Below are positions 25,401-38,548 of a stretch of 64,000 bases of DNA, piece after piece; positions within the stretch are counted from its first letter, which is position 1, and the number at the start of each line of letters is the position of its first letter. The DNA is from Tomocerus qinae (lineage: Eukaryota > Arthropoda > Collembola > Entomobryomorpha > Tomoceridae). The notes under the pieces are model-generated. The model did not search any database. It was not told the origin of the DNA and worked only from the letters and a program-made list of their open reading frames with translations. Where the stretch lies: NCBI GenBank assembly GCA_020055645.1, contig CM034546.1, forward strand, positions 91,140,001 through 91,204,000, written 5' to 3'. Both the position numbers and the translations under genes were made by a program.

Positions 25401-28400
25401 TCACGATTTGAGCGAGTCGAAGCAAAGTGTAGAATAGTTGCAAAGTCAGTTAAATTGACGACAACGTGTTACAGGTAGCCAACTCGTAAAGCCAAGCCAG
25501 CCTTCTTCGTGAGCACCAACACACATTTACTCTATACTTGCATGGCACTATTATAACAATAACATAGAGTAGCAAATCTTGTCTTTACCAGGAAAATGTC
25601 AGCTTCTGTATCATCAACTCACTTTTGCTGCTATACTATTGCTATATTAGCTGTCATTCACGACCTGCGTACCTATTGTATTACAATTACAGTACTCTCA
25701 TATGATGCACCTTACCCCTGATTGAATATACAATCTTAATTTTACGTTGGAGACAAATCTAATGTACACAAGCAGAATACTAATCGATGTTAACGATGCT
25801 TTCCGAGTAAATTAACGACTACCTCATACCTGTAAACTATTTAAATCTCCAAACATTATGTAATGTACTTGAATATGTATATCCACAACAGTGTTGAAGA
25901 TGTAATGTCTTGTAAACTGGGTGCATTGTATACAAAACAGACCAGAGCGTGTACTCTAGCATTGCTTCACTTAATCTAAATGGGAGATAAATTGATTTTC
26001 ATGAGTTTACATATTGCATAAATCCCTCGATCGTTTACGTATTAATTACAAACGTGCTCTGTGTATGACACCTCATTCCTCAATTCGTGTCTTGTCCGTA
26101 AAATGCACGAACTATTTCAATCAGCATGACTTTTCTGCTATGCGTTTCAATGCTCACTCTGTATATGCATGTTGACATAATTTTCTAATTGTAATAAAGA
26201 AAAGGATGCGAGGTAAGTTACTAGCAGACCACCTCATAATGTAACTTGTACAAGGCAGCTAAAATCATTTATTTGCATGTTTGTGCATAGAAAAGGCGAG
26301 TTGGTGGGAGGATGTGAAATATTATACTGTTACCAATATTCTCTTTAATATTAATATAATGTACAAGTCAACAATTACTGGACTACAACCAACCTAAAAC
26401 CTAATCAAAGATCCAAGTATAGATTATTGCTTTATTACTACATATGGAATAGATAGTACTTAAATGTTGGGGATTTGAATTACTAGCATCCATATTAATG
26501 CGTGCTATGCCAAAGTTGAGGTGTTCTTTATGTGCATAAAGTCAAAGACTCATTGTAATGTCACGTCAGCGTAGACTAGAACAAACACCGCAAGAATCTC
26601 GAGAAGAAACTTGTCTATTATTTGTATTGTATAAGTGATGGTGGTGAAAAGCTTGGGCATTGTCCTGTCTCGTCCTAAGTTCAGTGTTACTTAAAATGAG
26701 CCAAAAGTGTATCTAATGCATTGGTTATAGACAAATGAATCTTTTCTAACCAGAGCGAATTGAATTCACATCATATTTACCACGTATGTACCTAATTTAT
26801 TGCAATATAATCTTTGCAGCTAAATAGTAAACTGTATCTAAGCTCCCAAATGCGAATTAATTTATGCCAACATGATCTAAGTCCATCTCTGTGTACATTA
26901 ATCAGTTTACTAACTCCTAGGTACGTACTCGTATGTAATTGCATTAGGCATTGTTTGTTCGTTAACTTGATTACATTTTTAAGACTTGTTCGCAAGAGTT
27001 AATAGTGTTTTCGTATTTTAGATAGCTTTATAATCTATGTCCTCCATAAAGATCTTTTGTAGCAGTAATACAGAAAGTGAACGATAAGCCTTGATATGTG
27101 GAATAGTTTAGGTACATGGAACAATAATATGCGTTATTGCAATGGATTGAAGTGGAATTAGCTATTGTGCTGAGTTGAGCTGAGTTCATTGCTAACAGAC
27201 TACATTCATCATGAATCATCGTATTAAATGAGAACAGTGCAACCGTCCTGTACTGAAAACTTCTACCTAAGGAGTTGTTGACAATGAGGATTTCGCTTCA
27301 AGAAGCTCTAGGATGAAGATTTCTTAATTACATTTATGTACATGTCGCTCTTGTGAATACATATTTAATGTTTGCACTACACAGAAAATAGAGTTTATGA
27401 AGTTTTTTTGCAATCGTTGATCTTTCATGTAGCAATCCGTCATAGAATAAGCGTACCTACTGAAATGTGTATGGAAATTGACAGGGAATTGCGCACTTTA
27501 TGACAGGGTAGTAAAACTTGGGCAAATTCATCTCGACCATGTGCCAATGTAGCGTAAATAAAAAATGGCTACATGAGTGGGGCTTGTTAGTAAACATTTT
27601 TATAGCAATTCTTGCTCTTCCTTTCTTTATAAACACTCATGATGACTTTGACTCTCGTAGGCATGTTAGCAATTAAAACGAATCTTGAAATGGAAATACT
27701 TTTAATGAAATCGAAAGCCTTCTCTGTCTTGAATGTTGAATAGTCCAACATTTTTTCGCTCTTGCATGTAATTGAATTCTCTGTCGGTGTTTTCTTTTGT
27801 ATTTTTCACGCTACGTGCTTAAGTGTGCCCTTGTGCAGCTATTTGCATGACTAACCGTTGTGTGCATATCTTATGTTACCTAATTTAAAGAGCTCATTAG
27901 CTTTGTTAACTAATTAGTCAGTGTGATCTGTCGCCTGCTGTCTGCTCTTGCTTTGCCTTGACATAAGGCAATTTGCTTTAAATGCCAAGTAATTAGTTTA
28001 GTTTCAGTAAAATGTCCTCCTAAAGAAGATTATTCACAAAATATTCTTTCGCAAGATTCCCACTTTAAAATTAATGCGGTTTAGTAATTCACTTGATTTG
28101 TATTGATGGGATTACCGTGTGCGAATGAACTTTACATACACATCTCTCTACCTAATTACAGATTGCTAAAAAGATTGGCATTGATTTCCTTTCGACTCGG
28201 TATTTGCCTTGTTAGCAGTTTCAATTGAGTGTGTGGGAGGGAGGAGGACCTTTTCCTCATTTGGATTTGTCTCTATTATTGACTTCTTGAGACAATAGAC
28301 TAATCTTCTGAATATTTTCCTATAGATAATTCTACGTCGGCCTCCTATTAGCAATAATATTTATTACTCATCCCTTCGCTTATAAATTTACATTTAGTGC

Positions 28401-29700
28401 GTAATTAACAGGCATATCAATCATAGTAATCACGCAACTTTACTCTAATAAATACACTTAAATGGAACTAGGTGTGGAAGAGGGGTGGCCAGGAGCAAGT
28501 GATTGAAGGCTATTGAATGAATTAAAAAAATCTAACGCGTTTAGGTATTGTTATTTACATGATTATAATATTATGACTATCCTAGCTAGTACATTAAGTT
28601 CATACCATAAAGGCACAGATTTATTAATTACACATAAATAGGCGAGAAAAGTTCACAGATTAATTTATGTCCATTTCTACACCTCCATATTAAGCACGCC
28701 AGAGCACTTTTTCAATTTCGTCATTTCATGAACATGTCCATAAGTGGGGAAATGCATTAAGTAAAAATATAATTGTTTTTCATGTGGAAAGTGCATGTGA
28801 AAATAAAAGGAGTGAATTAAATGAAATAAGAAATCCTATTTTAGGATGGGTGGCTATTTGAATGCTGCAACAATAAACATTTTTTCATGCTCTAATTAAT
28901 GTTCTGTATTACGGCAAAAATTATTTTCTTTTCTGAGGGATAGTGGCTTAGCTTTACTAATAAGCTGACAGACGGAGGTGGATGGAACTTTCGTTGAGGA
29001 TTAAACTTATTTTACCATATTTTAATCAGGACAAACCAATATCTTGAGAAATAATCAATCGTGAATGGAGCAATTAGAGAAATTGAAATTATAGCTAAGA
29101 AAAGATCAATGCTGAAATCTCAAAAAGTATTAAGTATCATGAATTTACAAGAATGCATTCCTGCATCAGCAGCTATTATTCTCCCCTATATTAATATTAT
29201 TATAAGCCTAACCGACTGATAATTAGAAATGTATTATTATTAAGTAATAGCGATAATCACTAGAGAGGCTTATGAGATCAGGCATCACGAAAACGGGCTT
29301 TAGCATGTCATGCAGATTTTCGTATGATAAGTGGAAAAGACTTTTGCATTCAATCTAACAGGTATGGTATTTGTACTACCTAAATGTAATAAGTAGTACT
29401 AATGATAAATCCCAACTTGTTAAGGTTAGTCTCCAATTTAAGTTGTACTTGTACTTTGTTAGGTCTTTTAATGCATTTGGTTTGGACTGTACCTATGAAA
29501 TAATGACACGTCTACACAGGTGAGAAATGCACTTCGGCCGTATCTTGGAAAAAGTAATAATAGCAAAAGGGATGTTTACATACTAATGGAGTGAGAAAAT
29601 TCGTTTCTTTCGTTTTCAATTTCTAATCCATAATTGACACGGTAGGACCGAGAGTCGTGCTTGTCTTGTTTCTCTTGGGACTCGTTTTTGTTGTCACTGC
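19500..29700. other. 10-kb stretch with no supported gene
   Basis: This is the divergent spacer between T2 (minus) and T3 (plus). Open frames reach only 112 codons (21620-21958 minus) and look like chance frames in AT-rich DNA. One frame at 28166-28354 (minus, 62 codons) has a more protein-like charged composition but no partner exon was found. No transposon ends, tRNA or rRNA were recognised. Confidence 0.55.
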
Positions 29701-29702
29701 TT

Positions 29703-29740
29703 TATAAGGAGCCACGACAATTTCTTAAGCTGTCAGTCGT
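29703..29740 (+). promoter_or_regulatory. T3 core promoter (TATA box and initiator)
   Basis: TATAAGG lies at 29703-29709, and a TCAGT initiator-like motif follows about 30 bp downstream (29733). The ATG is at 29889, so the leader would be about 155 nt. The spacing matches the other Tweedle genes of the window. Confidence 0.6.
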
Positions 29741-29888
29741 CCATCATCACATCTTCTACTAACCGAATACAAAATTTCTCTATGTCCTTCTTTGAATTCA
29801 ATTTTACTTCCCTGTAAAGTAACTGCGAGTCATAAAATTCAATTTTGACGGTGAATTTTCAGTTTTCAATTTAAAACGCTGGACAAAA

Positions 29889-31265
29889 ATGAAAGCCTTA
29901 ATGGTATTGTTTTCATTTTTTCTCATCCACAACTACTTCAAAAATCTTTGTTTATTGTAAATCGTAAGTAATTGATATTTACAGATTTTCAGCTCTTTGG
30001 TGTTTGTGTCCACGGCTCAATTAGGTTCTCCCCAGTACGGAGGTTTGGGAAGGTTCACCCGGGGTGGCTTCGGATTTGGTAACGGAGGAGGAGGAGGGAG
30101 TGGTGGTGGAAGAAGTTTTGGGATATTAGGAGGTGGTGGTGGTGGTTATGGAGGTCAACTAGGTGGGTCACAAGGGGGCAGTTTTGGGGGATCTTTTAGT
30201 GGTGGTTATAGTGGCAGAGGAGCTTCGGGAGGCTCTGGAGGTGGATATGGCGGTGGACAATCTGTCAGTTTGGTCAGTCAGTTTGGTCAACCCGAAGGAG
30301 GATTTCGTCCATCTCAGCAATCATTTGGTGGCGGACAACAAGGTAGATGTTAAGAAATTCTTTTAGTTTTATATCTATTCCACAAGTTTTGAATAATTTT
30401 ATTTAAAAGCAAGGAGAATTTCCATTTTCAGGCAGAGGAATTGATTTTCAAGAGGAATCCAGACCCAAGATTCACAAATACGTTTCAATTCATGTAGCAC
30501 CCGAGGAGCCACCTTCACAAAGATCGTCAAGACCAATTCAGCAAAAAGAAAGAGAAACTCACTAGTAAGTATCCATTCATTGGTTCCTTTCATTCACTAT
30601 AATCTCACTAATTGTGGGAGGTTTAATATGCAAAATGTATGCAAAATTTAAGATAAATTGATTTAAATTCCAGTCAAATTGTATTCATCAAAGCTCCACA
30701 CGCAGGGGCTGGTGAATCTGGAGAAATTCAGTTACCTCCACCTCCACAGGTAGAGTGCCTAAAATTAATAGTAAATGCTTAATATATTTGAAATCATGTT
30801 GAGGTAAACATAATCTTTTTAAATCCATATAGACGAAAACCCTTGTTTACGTTCTACTCAAAGTAAGTGATATCTTTAATTGACATGCATTATGAACTGT
30901 TGTGTTTCTGATAATTAGTAATCAAAATTACTTTATGCTAAAGAAACCGGAATTGGGAGATATGCTACGCTATCAAAAAGCCTCATCGGCTCGCCCTTCA
31001 AAGCCAGAAGGTAAGGACGAGGTACTGCTACTCAAAAAGTAGAAATAGCTTGTAGTACAAATATTTTTTTAATTTTTCAGTTTACTTCATTCGATACAAG
31101 GGAGGGGATAAAAACAAAAATGGAGGATCTCTTGGAGGAGCTGAGGGAGGAAAGGGTGGTGGAAGCGAAGATTTCGGTCCTGGCAGTGGTCCAGAAGGAC
31201 CAGGCGGGGCAGGTGGCCCTTCAGGAGAAAGTCAAAAGTACGGACCACCCTCAGGATCCTTTTGA
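29889..31265 (+). CDS. T3: glycine-rich Tweedle/DUF243 cuticle protein
   Basis: Seven coding exons: 29889-29903, 29985-30342, 30432-30564, 30674-30749, 30833-30862, 30944-31010 and 31081-31265, giving 287 residues. Exon 1 is MKALM; with exon 2 the signal peptide reads MKALMIFSSLVFVSTAQ. Residues about 20-124 are Gly/Ser/Tyr-rich. DUF243 runs from about 138 to 232: KYVSIHVAPEE, HYQIVFIKAP, IQLPPPPQ, KTLVYVLLKKP, then SKPEVYFIRY. A second Gly/Ser/Pro-rich tail ends in YGPPSGSF. It is the only Tweedle gene here on the plus strand. Likely a secreted cuticle matrix protein; glycine-rich arms are common in flexible cuticle, which is inference for this gene. The family call is firm. Confidence 0.93.
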
Positions 31266-31327
31266 CGAAAGAAATAGGACTAAGATTATAAGCCATACTA
31301 TTTTTGTAGTTTTGTATTTTTTCAAAA

Positions 31328-31333
31328 TAATAA
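31328..31333 (+). terminator. Polyadenylation signal of T3
   Basis: AATAAA at 31328-31333, 63 bp after the T3 stop codon. It sits in an AT-rich 3' region and is the clearest signal of this type in the Tweedle cluster. Confidence 0.65.
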
Positions 31334-31339
31334 AACTCT

Positions 31340-34300
31340 TCTGATACTTTCAAATTACTCTGGTTTGATTGGCTTGCTATCTGATGTCTGAAGGATATTA
31401 TTACCGTAGTGCTCGGGATACCAAATTGACAGTAAAATATATTGTTTGAACAGTCATAATATGTAATTTAATGTTTCTCAACATCATCGTAGGTAGGTAC
31501 ACGCTCTTCAATCTAGATCAAATAAATGTCAATATCTCTCATTTAGACAGAATATATACGCGATTGTATTGGATGTGATGTAAATGTATTGAGAAATTCC
31601 CTTCTTTTAAAAAAAGGAAAAACACACTGGCCTTTATAATTGACCGTAACATCTTTGTGTGGCATAAATTGTTTGGATTGTGTTTAAGGTTAACATTTTA
31701 AGGTAGAAACGTAAAAAAGGCGATGGTGATGCTCACGTTTGTGTAGATCTGGTTATCATTTTCATATCTATAGAAAAACAACTTTCAATGCTAATTAAGT
31801 ATAAAGACATATCTCCTACCTCACCGTTTTTCTTTTACTTAACTAGAATGTCAGTTTCAGGTCAGATATCAATAGTGATCTGCTATAATGCACTGTACAG
31901 TGATTCAAAAATATACGATGCAATTCTGATAATCTACTGTAGCGATGTACCTACTTTCTTTTTTTATTGTTGAACTCAAATATCAATGCACGGAGGCACG
32001 TATTAGTGAAAGGGATGGCAATAAACCCAAATCCATACTACAACTCATAGAGCAAATGTGATCTGTCTGCTAATATTATAATTCCCTTGGTTTACAAAAC
32101 AAAGTTGAGCAAATAAATCTAAATGAACGTGTTACATATTTCTCAGTTGACATTTACAAGTGATCATTATTTGATTACTATCAGCTTCATTACAATTGTA
32201 ATTTAATATTTATTGCTACATTCTAAATATTTGAAGCTCTCTGCTTGTCAGCATCATCACCATGTGAAGGCTATCGTATTACACCTTCGAAGCAAAAAGT
32301 ATTTTAATGGGTTCATTTTTCGGAGGCTCTGTGCTACTATGCTCAATGCTACAATTGCTCATCATAATTAGTATGTACATTGATACGCATTTTCTCGCTC
32401 TTTCGTTTGTAAATGATTTGCATTTGACATATCATTCATTTTAAATTGTCATAATTTATGATCCTTAAAGCCGAGTCCGCGCTTTAACATTTTTCGAAGA
32501 AAATCGGTATAAACACAATTTGTAGATTAAAATGCACATTCGTCTGATACAGTGGATAAATGGTGACTGTGTTTTCGAGATTTACTTAATGTTGTTTCTA
32601 ATTAAATAATTAAATATTTACTGGGAAATGATTTTGCCATGTTAAAAATGACAAGATTAATGTCCACTTTGTCGCTTACTGCTATTGGGCGATTTTTGCC
32701 AAGTTATGTAAATTCTACTTAACTATAGATATTACTTGTCAGTGATAGCCGTAATAGATAGTGTCTGTAATTGTAGTATACACAACTCAATAATTTGGTA
32801 AGAGGCAACATTTTCGTTTCCTCAGCCGTTTCGTTTTGCAAGGAGTATTAAGTATCAAGGAAATAATTCATCATATTTCAGGCATGTTTTTAGTTTAATT
32901 GATGGGTATCCCTCACTGCATCTCGTTAAATCGTACTTTGGCTACAAATTAATATTTAGAATTTGGACAGTTAAAATTGCAGCTACTAGAATGGAAGTGC
33001 AACGTAAGTGTGATTGTGCAAAGAGGGAGATCTTATTACTTATTAATGTTCATATTATTTCATTAAATGCACATGTACTAAAAGTTAAAAGGAATGCATT
33101 ATGCGAATCTGTACAAATCGTTATGATGGTGTTGCATCAGAAAAAGATACACATCTATCTATTTAAATACCAAAGTTGTAATTTGTTCTGGGTGAGTGAG
33201 GATCATCCTTTTATTGTATTTGTACAGAACATGACGAAGAAGCGACACTCCTAGAAATTAGTCCTTAACTGCTCATTGTTGTAATAATAGTGGAGGTAAT
33301 TTATGTAGTTTAATGAGATTTTGAGTAGATAGAACATTATAATCTTCCATCTCATTTAACAAGCATGAAATCTATACAAAAAGTAGGAATCCCAAGAAAT
33401 TTCAGAATATTCATGTTAAGTAGAGATACTATTTATGAGGGATGCATAAAATAGTAACCAGCCTCGCCGTAGGAGAACACAAAGTGACCAAAAGGTAAAA
33501 AAAAGATGTAAAACAAAGCAAAACAGGTTCAAGTTCCTGTGAGAGTGAAGATTATGCAATACTAGGTAGACATGCTGACAAGATTATATAATACTTCAAA
33601 GATAACAGAAAATAATAAACCATAAAGCATGTATACAGTGCCATACGACAACGAACGTTTCCTTTTACATCTATAACCTACAGTCAAACCATATTTTACG
33701 TTAGCTTCTGCACTCGTGCCCTGTCCTCAATTCCCATCTCCAACTGACTCATCATCATCGTCTTGTGTGCCAAATGTGTGAAATAAAGTCCTCTCATCAC
33801 ACTAAAGGGAAAGTTTTCATGATGATCAGGATATGCTGACGAAGATGAAATAGAATTTATTCCTTTGCCTATGCTACAACATTAAATAAGTTGCATAATA
33901 AAATCACATCTGTAAAGATGCACATTAATTCCAAACTTGATTATCAACTGGTGAATGCTCAATAATTTGTAAAGGGATCAATGCATAATGCTGTTATATA
34001 TTATTGGAAATAAATACATCCTGTTGAGTTCCTTCGTGAGATTGATATTATGTTATATGCTTTAATTTTGAGCAGAATTCAGGTTGAAAAATTCATAGAT
34101 TAAACAAGTAAGATATGTAGACTCGTGTTGGGAGGTAGATATATCAAGTAATAATAATATAGTTAACAGTAAGTGAGACAGCTTTTATAGTACATGTACA
34201 AAAATAACGAGACTTTATAATATGCTAGGATCTTTGCTGAACTCGATTAGGATTAATTTTTCACATGGAAAATCCAACCGAAATTCAGAGTCGGGCTTCA

Positions 34301-34602
34301 ATTGTATCACCACGGTACAGAGTACACGTCCAGCTTTTGTAGACTAGATTTCATTTGACAAATAAATATTCTGTAAGATACGATGCATCAGCATGCACGG
34401 ATTGAAACAAAAAGGACAGGAACATTAAGTGTGAAATCGCAATTCAGTTACGTTTCAAGTAGGAAAACTAGCAATACTGAAAAAGTAGTTAGTACATTCT
34501 AATATACCTAATAATATTAATGCTAAAGGGTAAATGCAGAGATTTGTGTTGAAGGGACGGAAAAGGTCGTATACATAAATTAACGTGATCTTGTTTGTTA
34601 GT
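31340..34602. other. 3.3-kb stretch between T3 and T4 with no supported gene
   Basis: T3 and T4 converge on this spacer. The longest open frame (32991-33254 plus, 87 codons) has no domain, repeat or splice support. The right end should include the 3' untranslated region of T4. Confidence 0.55.
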
Positions 34603-35638
34603 TTAAAATGGAGTTCCGTAAGTTCCAGATGGCTTCTGGACTTCGACTGGGACTGGAGCAGGTCCATATCCTCCGGCGGCTTGTTGCTTTTCCGCATCCT
34701 TGTAGCGGATGAAGAAGACCTCAGGCTTGCCTGAAATTTCAACAACAATTTTTAGAGTAAGCGACCAAATGAAAATAGACAAGGAAAATGTAGGACAATA
34801 AAGTGATTGGTTTACTTGGCCTAGTTGGAGCTGGTCCTCTAATCTTCAAGTCGGAAGCGGAGTCTGGTTTCTGTAAGTAAATATTGATATTAGTTTTCTG
34901 AAATCACATCTCATGAATCCCCTTGGGGGGTTTGTGACAACTATTTTCTACACTTTTCTACAATATTACTATCAACTTACCTTCAGCAAGACGTAGACGA
35001 GTGTCTTTTGTTCGTTCTGTTGAGGCAATTCAATCTCAGTGTTGGAACCTATAATGAATCATTATCATCAAGTATATTTATGAACATGTTAATCTACAAA
35101 TATTTGAGAGCATAAGCCTTCGGCTATAATATAATCTTACCGAAAGAGGTTGATGGTGCTTTAACGAAAATGATGTTTACCTATAGATAGATGGAAATAA
35201 TATAATTTTCATTTTTTGCATTTGAAATTACGTAGGCTTTAAAATTTGCATATAAATGAAGTGTACTTACATGTTTATCATGTCCACCTGGAACTCGGAT
35301 AACTTTGGTTTGGTTATCTTCTTCGTCTTGTGGAGCTACGTGAACTGAATTCAGATAAATAAAACAAAGAAAATTAATTTTTACATTGTTTAATAAAATT
35401 ATGAGTGTTTAAATTTTTTTACCATAGACATGTCGGTGTACTTTTCCAACCTCTTGGACAGGTTGTCCATAAATTGGTTTTGGGGCTTCTGGAACACCAT
35501 ACTGTGGAGCTGCTGCGGCGAGAGCTACCAGAGCCAAAATCTGAACGAAGATAAAAACGATTTAGTGTTATTTGGTAGCGGTAAATAATATATTGACGAG
35601 AGCACAAAGAATCCAAAACTCACCAGAATAACTTTCAT
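34603..35638 (-). CDS. T4: short Tweedle/DUF243 cuticle protein, nearly domain only
   Basis: Seven coding exons (minus): 35638-35624, 35540-35423, 35344-35271, 35180-35141, 35048-34981, 34870-34816 and 34730-34603, giving 165 residues. Exon 1 is MKVIL; the signal peptide is MKVILILALVALAAAAPQ. There is almost no spacer before the domain, which runs from about residue 38 to 133: RHVYVHVAPQD, HVNIIFVKAPS, IELPQQ, KTLVYVLLKKP, then PSKPEVFFIRYKD. The tail contains GGYGPAP and ends GTYGTPF. This compact form, with its introns spread through the domain, may be closest to the ancestral layout of the cluster. A secreted cuticle role follows from the family. It shares the intron after VLLK with T3. 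Confidence 0.93.
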
Positions 35639-35717
35639 TTTGATTAGATTGTCGGTTCTACTGAAGATTCACAGGTTTTTAGGAATGATGACGGTTTAGT
35701 GTCTAGTGATTGAATGA

Positions 35718-35748
35718 TAGATAATAGTTAAAGTGGTTACCTTTTATA
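35718..35748 (-). promoter_or_regulatory. T4 core promoter (TATA box)
   Basis: On the minus strand TATAAAAG lies at 35748-35741, 103 bp upstream of the T4 ATG, the shortest distance in the cluster. Transcription would start near 35718. Confidence 0.6.
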
Positions 35749-35999
35749 TCAAGCTGAAAAATGTAAATTAACCCTTAAATTGAGCTTACAAATGATGAGT
35801 AGTACCTAAATGCAATAATTGTGTGTAGTAAGAGATCACAGTATTGTCCATCGTGTTGATTTTCTTCGCTAAATGGGATGAATCTTCCTGCATAATTTGG
35901 CATCATTACCTTGTAATCTTTAGGAACAGAAAAACAGTCCGCGATATGAAGTAAACAATAAGTGGAATGACTGATGAAGTTATGAGTATTGCGTTTCAT

Positions 36000-36098
36000 T
36001 TAGTAGAACGCAGGTGGGAAGGGGTTAATATGTGGATATGCTTCACGTGAATTGACCAAAGAAAATGCCGAAGCGATGGCCAAAAGAAGCCAAAGCAC
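36000..36098 (-). CDS. Possible terminal exon of a tiny secreted peptide gene
   Basis: On the minus strand a good acceptor (CCAATTTCAG) is followed directly by a 33-codon open frame ending in TAA. It reads VLWLLLAIASAFSLVNS and then a 15-residue tail ending PFPPAFY. The hydrophobic run looks like the second part of a signal peptide, just like exon 2 of the Tweedle genes, which begins after a five-codon first exon. I could not identify the first exon; ATGAAATTACTT at about 36215 is in the right place but has a poor donor. It lies 250 bp upstream of the T4 promoter. It could be a short cuticle or epidermal peptide, a Tweedle relic or chance. Partial; the function is unknown. Confidence 0.4.
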   Translation of the reverse strand: MLWLLLAIASAFSLVNSREAYPHINPFPPAFY

Positions 36099-36099
36099 C

Positions 36100-38548
36100 T
36101 GAAATTGGTAAAATGCAGTAAGATTAAATTTAAGTGGACTCCAGTGCGAAGGAAAGGAGCGAGTCGTTCGATTTGTTTGTGCAAAAGCCTAAACGGTTTC
36201 GTGAAGTAATTTCATCTCATGACATAAATTGATCTGGCGCGTAACGCATCTCTACTTACCTTACCTACTTACTTAATTCTAACCTACCTACCTATATACT
36301 CATCACAATATTCATAATTCCACCATCCTCATTGGTATAATCATGTCCTATAGGCACACTCACACATTTATAATATTATATTTTTATGATTTCTTCCTTT
36401 TTTCTCGGCAAACATGCAATTTGTGAGATTTTCTACAATAAACAAATGATGGATTAGGATTACTCTGTCTAGTGTCTAGTCTCTACTAACTAGTTGTTTG
36501 CACGCTCCCTGTTATATAATATATACTGTACAAACTACTAAACAATATGGTACACTTTCCTCTTCTAGGCTGACCTGACTTACTTAATGGCATATATAGT
36601 ATCTACGACCCTTCTTGTACTGGGGATACCTACTTAATTACAGTCTGCATATTAAATGAGATGAAACTTTACACATTAGGACACGAGATAATGTAAAAGA
36701 TACTTATCCGCACTAGTTGATAATGCAATGCCGATGGTAATGCATAATGGCGTGGATATACTGGGTATCATGTGATATACAATATAGTTTCGTCCCAAGA
36801 GGATTATATAACATAAAATTAATATTTAATTCCACACTATCATCAAACATCTTCGCTCATCGGCTCATGTACCTCATAAAATATTAATTGTTAGCATTAT
36901 TACGGAATTTTACATCTTTTTGCTTTATTCTTTTATGCCATTACTTTTTATTGTACATACTTATTGGGCAAGATCTGAAATAAAATCTCCTAATTACTAT
37001 TAGTTTTGATACTATCATGCATTTGTGGCTGTGTCCCTGCAGTCTATCTATACATTACAGTAATTTAATACTATGCTTTATTTTTTTCTATTATATTCTT
37101 CTAATCTTTTGCATGCCAGCAACAAGCCATTGCTTTGTTTTAAGTGTCTATAATAGCTTTAAATCACAACAAATTTAATTTCTCAAACATTTTTAAGCCA
37201 AAGATCTTTTCTTTGACCAAAACATTAATTTCAGAGTCGTTACTTCACTTTGCATTGCAATTCTCAAGCTTTTCTGATCTGCACGCTATAACAGGTTACA
37301 TTTTTGTAACTTTATCATAATGAATGACGGAAAAATATGAATATTCAGATTAGGTCGAGTTTCACATAATTGACGGAACAGAAGCTTATGGTACCCCACC
37401 TGATAAATTATATTCAATTACTCACGTAAACACTAATAACAGGCTCGAGAAATCTCGTCTATTATATGCAACAGGGCTAATAATATTATAATGTATGTAC
37501 TTGCATAAGTGCAGCCAAAGTTCGTGTAAGTTACAGCAGTTTGAAAAACTACTTGCATGGTGATGATTTGAAATAAATGTAATTATGCGTAAAAACGGCA
37601 ATTGAAGTTAGTATTGGTAGCTATAACTTCGAGTGGGGGCATCAAGTGAAGCGTCATGTCATGTCAGGGGAAGCCGTGCCGTGTAGTGTCAGTCCACCAA
37701 AATTATTCTGCTGTACGAACTGAGAGAATGGCGTAATTGTTCAATTATGGACTCATCTTCTCACGTCATATCGTGGTCACTTCCAACATGAGGCAAGATA
37801 ATGAATGGGATAGGCTACGCAATGCCAGGCCACAGTTACACCTTACAATCTATAATTATTGATTTGCTTCATTAAATACTTGCGTACTTCTCTCATGAAA
37901 ATAATGGACAACCAAACATTATAAGGCAATTATTCCAACCAGTCATGAGTTCGGAAAATAAAAAATATTTCTAATTAGAGTGTAGGTATACTCAATGAAA
38001 TAAATATATATAATATTTCGTTTAATTAGGATTTAGGGATTTGTAAAGCTGCTCTGGAGCATCTCATGCAGCTACATATTTGAAGTAGATCAAACATCAA
38101 GGATAAGAATAATAATGATTCTTGAGGTGATGGTGAGAAATAAAATGGATCTCCATTTCTAGTCCACATAATACAGTAAACTAAAATGTTTCTATGCAAC
38201 TTGGTCTTTGATCAGGTGTAATATGACTCTTTGTAGCCAAAGCTATGGACATTATAAAAAGGTAAGAAGTTGAATACAATGGTGGCCCATGACCTGTTTA
38301 CTACTTGTGTTATAATTCTAAACAATTTATTCTGCGCTAAAAAATAGTAAATTCATATATTCTTCTAGTTCATTGTTAAAATCATCAATTAAAGCAACAC
38401 AACAACTAATTAATTGTTTACAACTTACCTACAGCTAATAACGTAACAATCACACACACTTAATAAATTCATTCAAATAGATTTTTGGTACTTCATGGCA
38501 TATATCAGCAACAAGTTCATTCAGCAGAGCCATTATAATTTAAATAAG
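36100..38548. other. 2.4-kb stretch with no supported gene
   Basis: This lies between the candidate small exon and the ZNFX1-like gene. There is no open frame of note on either strand. The right end should include the 3' untranslated region of the ZNFX1-like gene. Confidence 0.55.

Noticed and set aside
28166-28354. 62-codon minus frame with a charged carboxyl half
   Set aside because: No homologous family, splice partner or promoter seen.
30163-30366. 67-codon plus frame within T3
   Set aside because: Out-of-frame shadow of the glycine-rich exon.
36192-36218. ATGAAATTACTT as first exon for the small secreted peptide
   Set aside because: The only in-phase donor would be GTTTAG, a poor match, and the exon would not have the five-codon form of the cluster.
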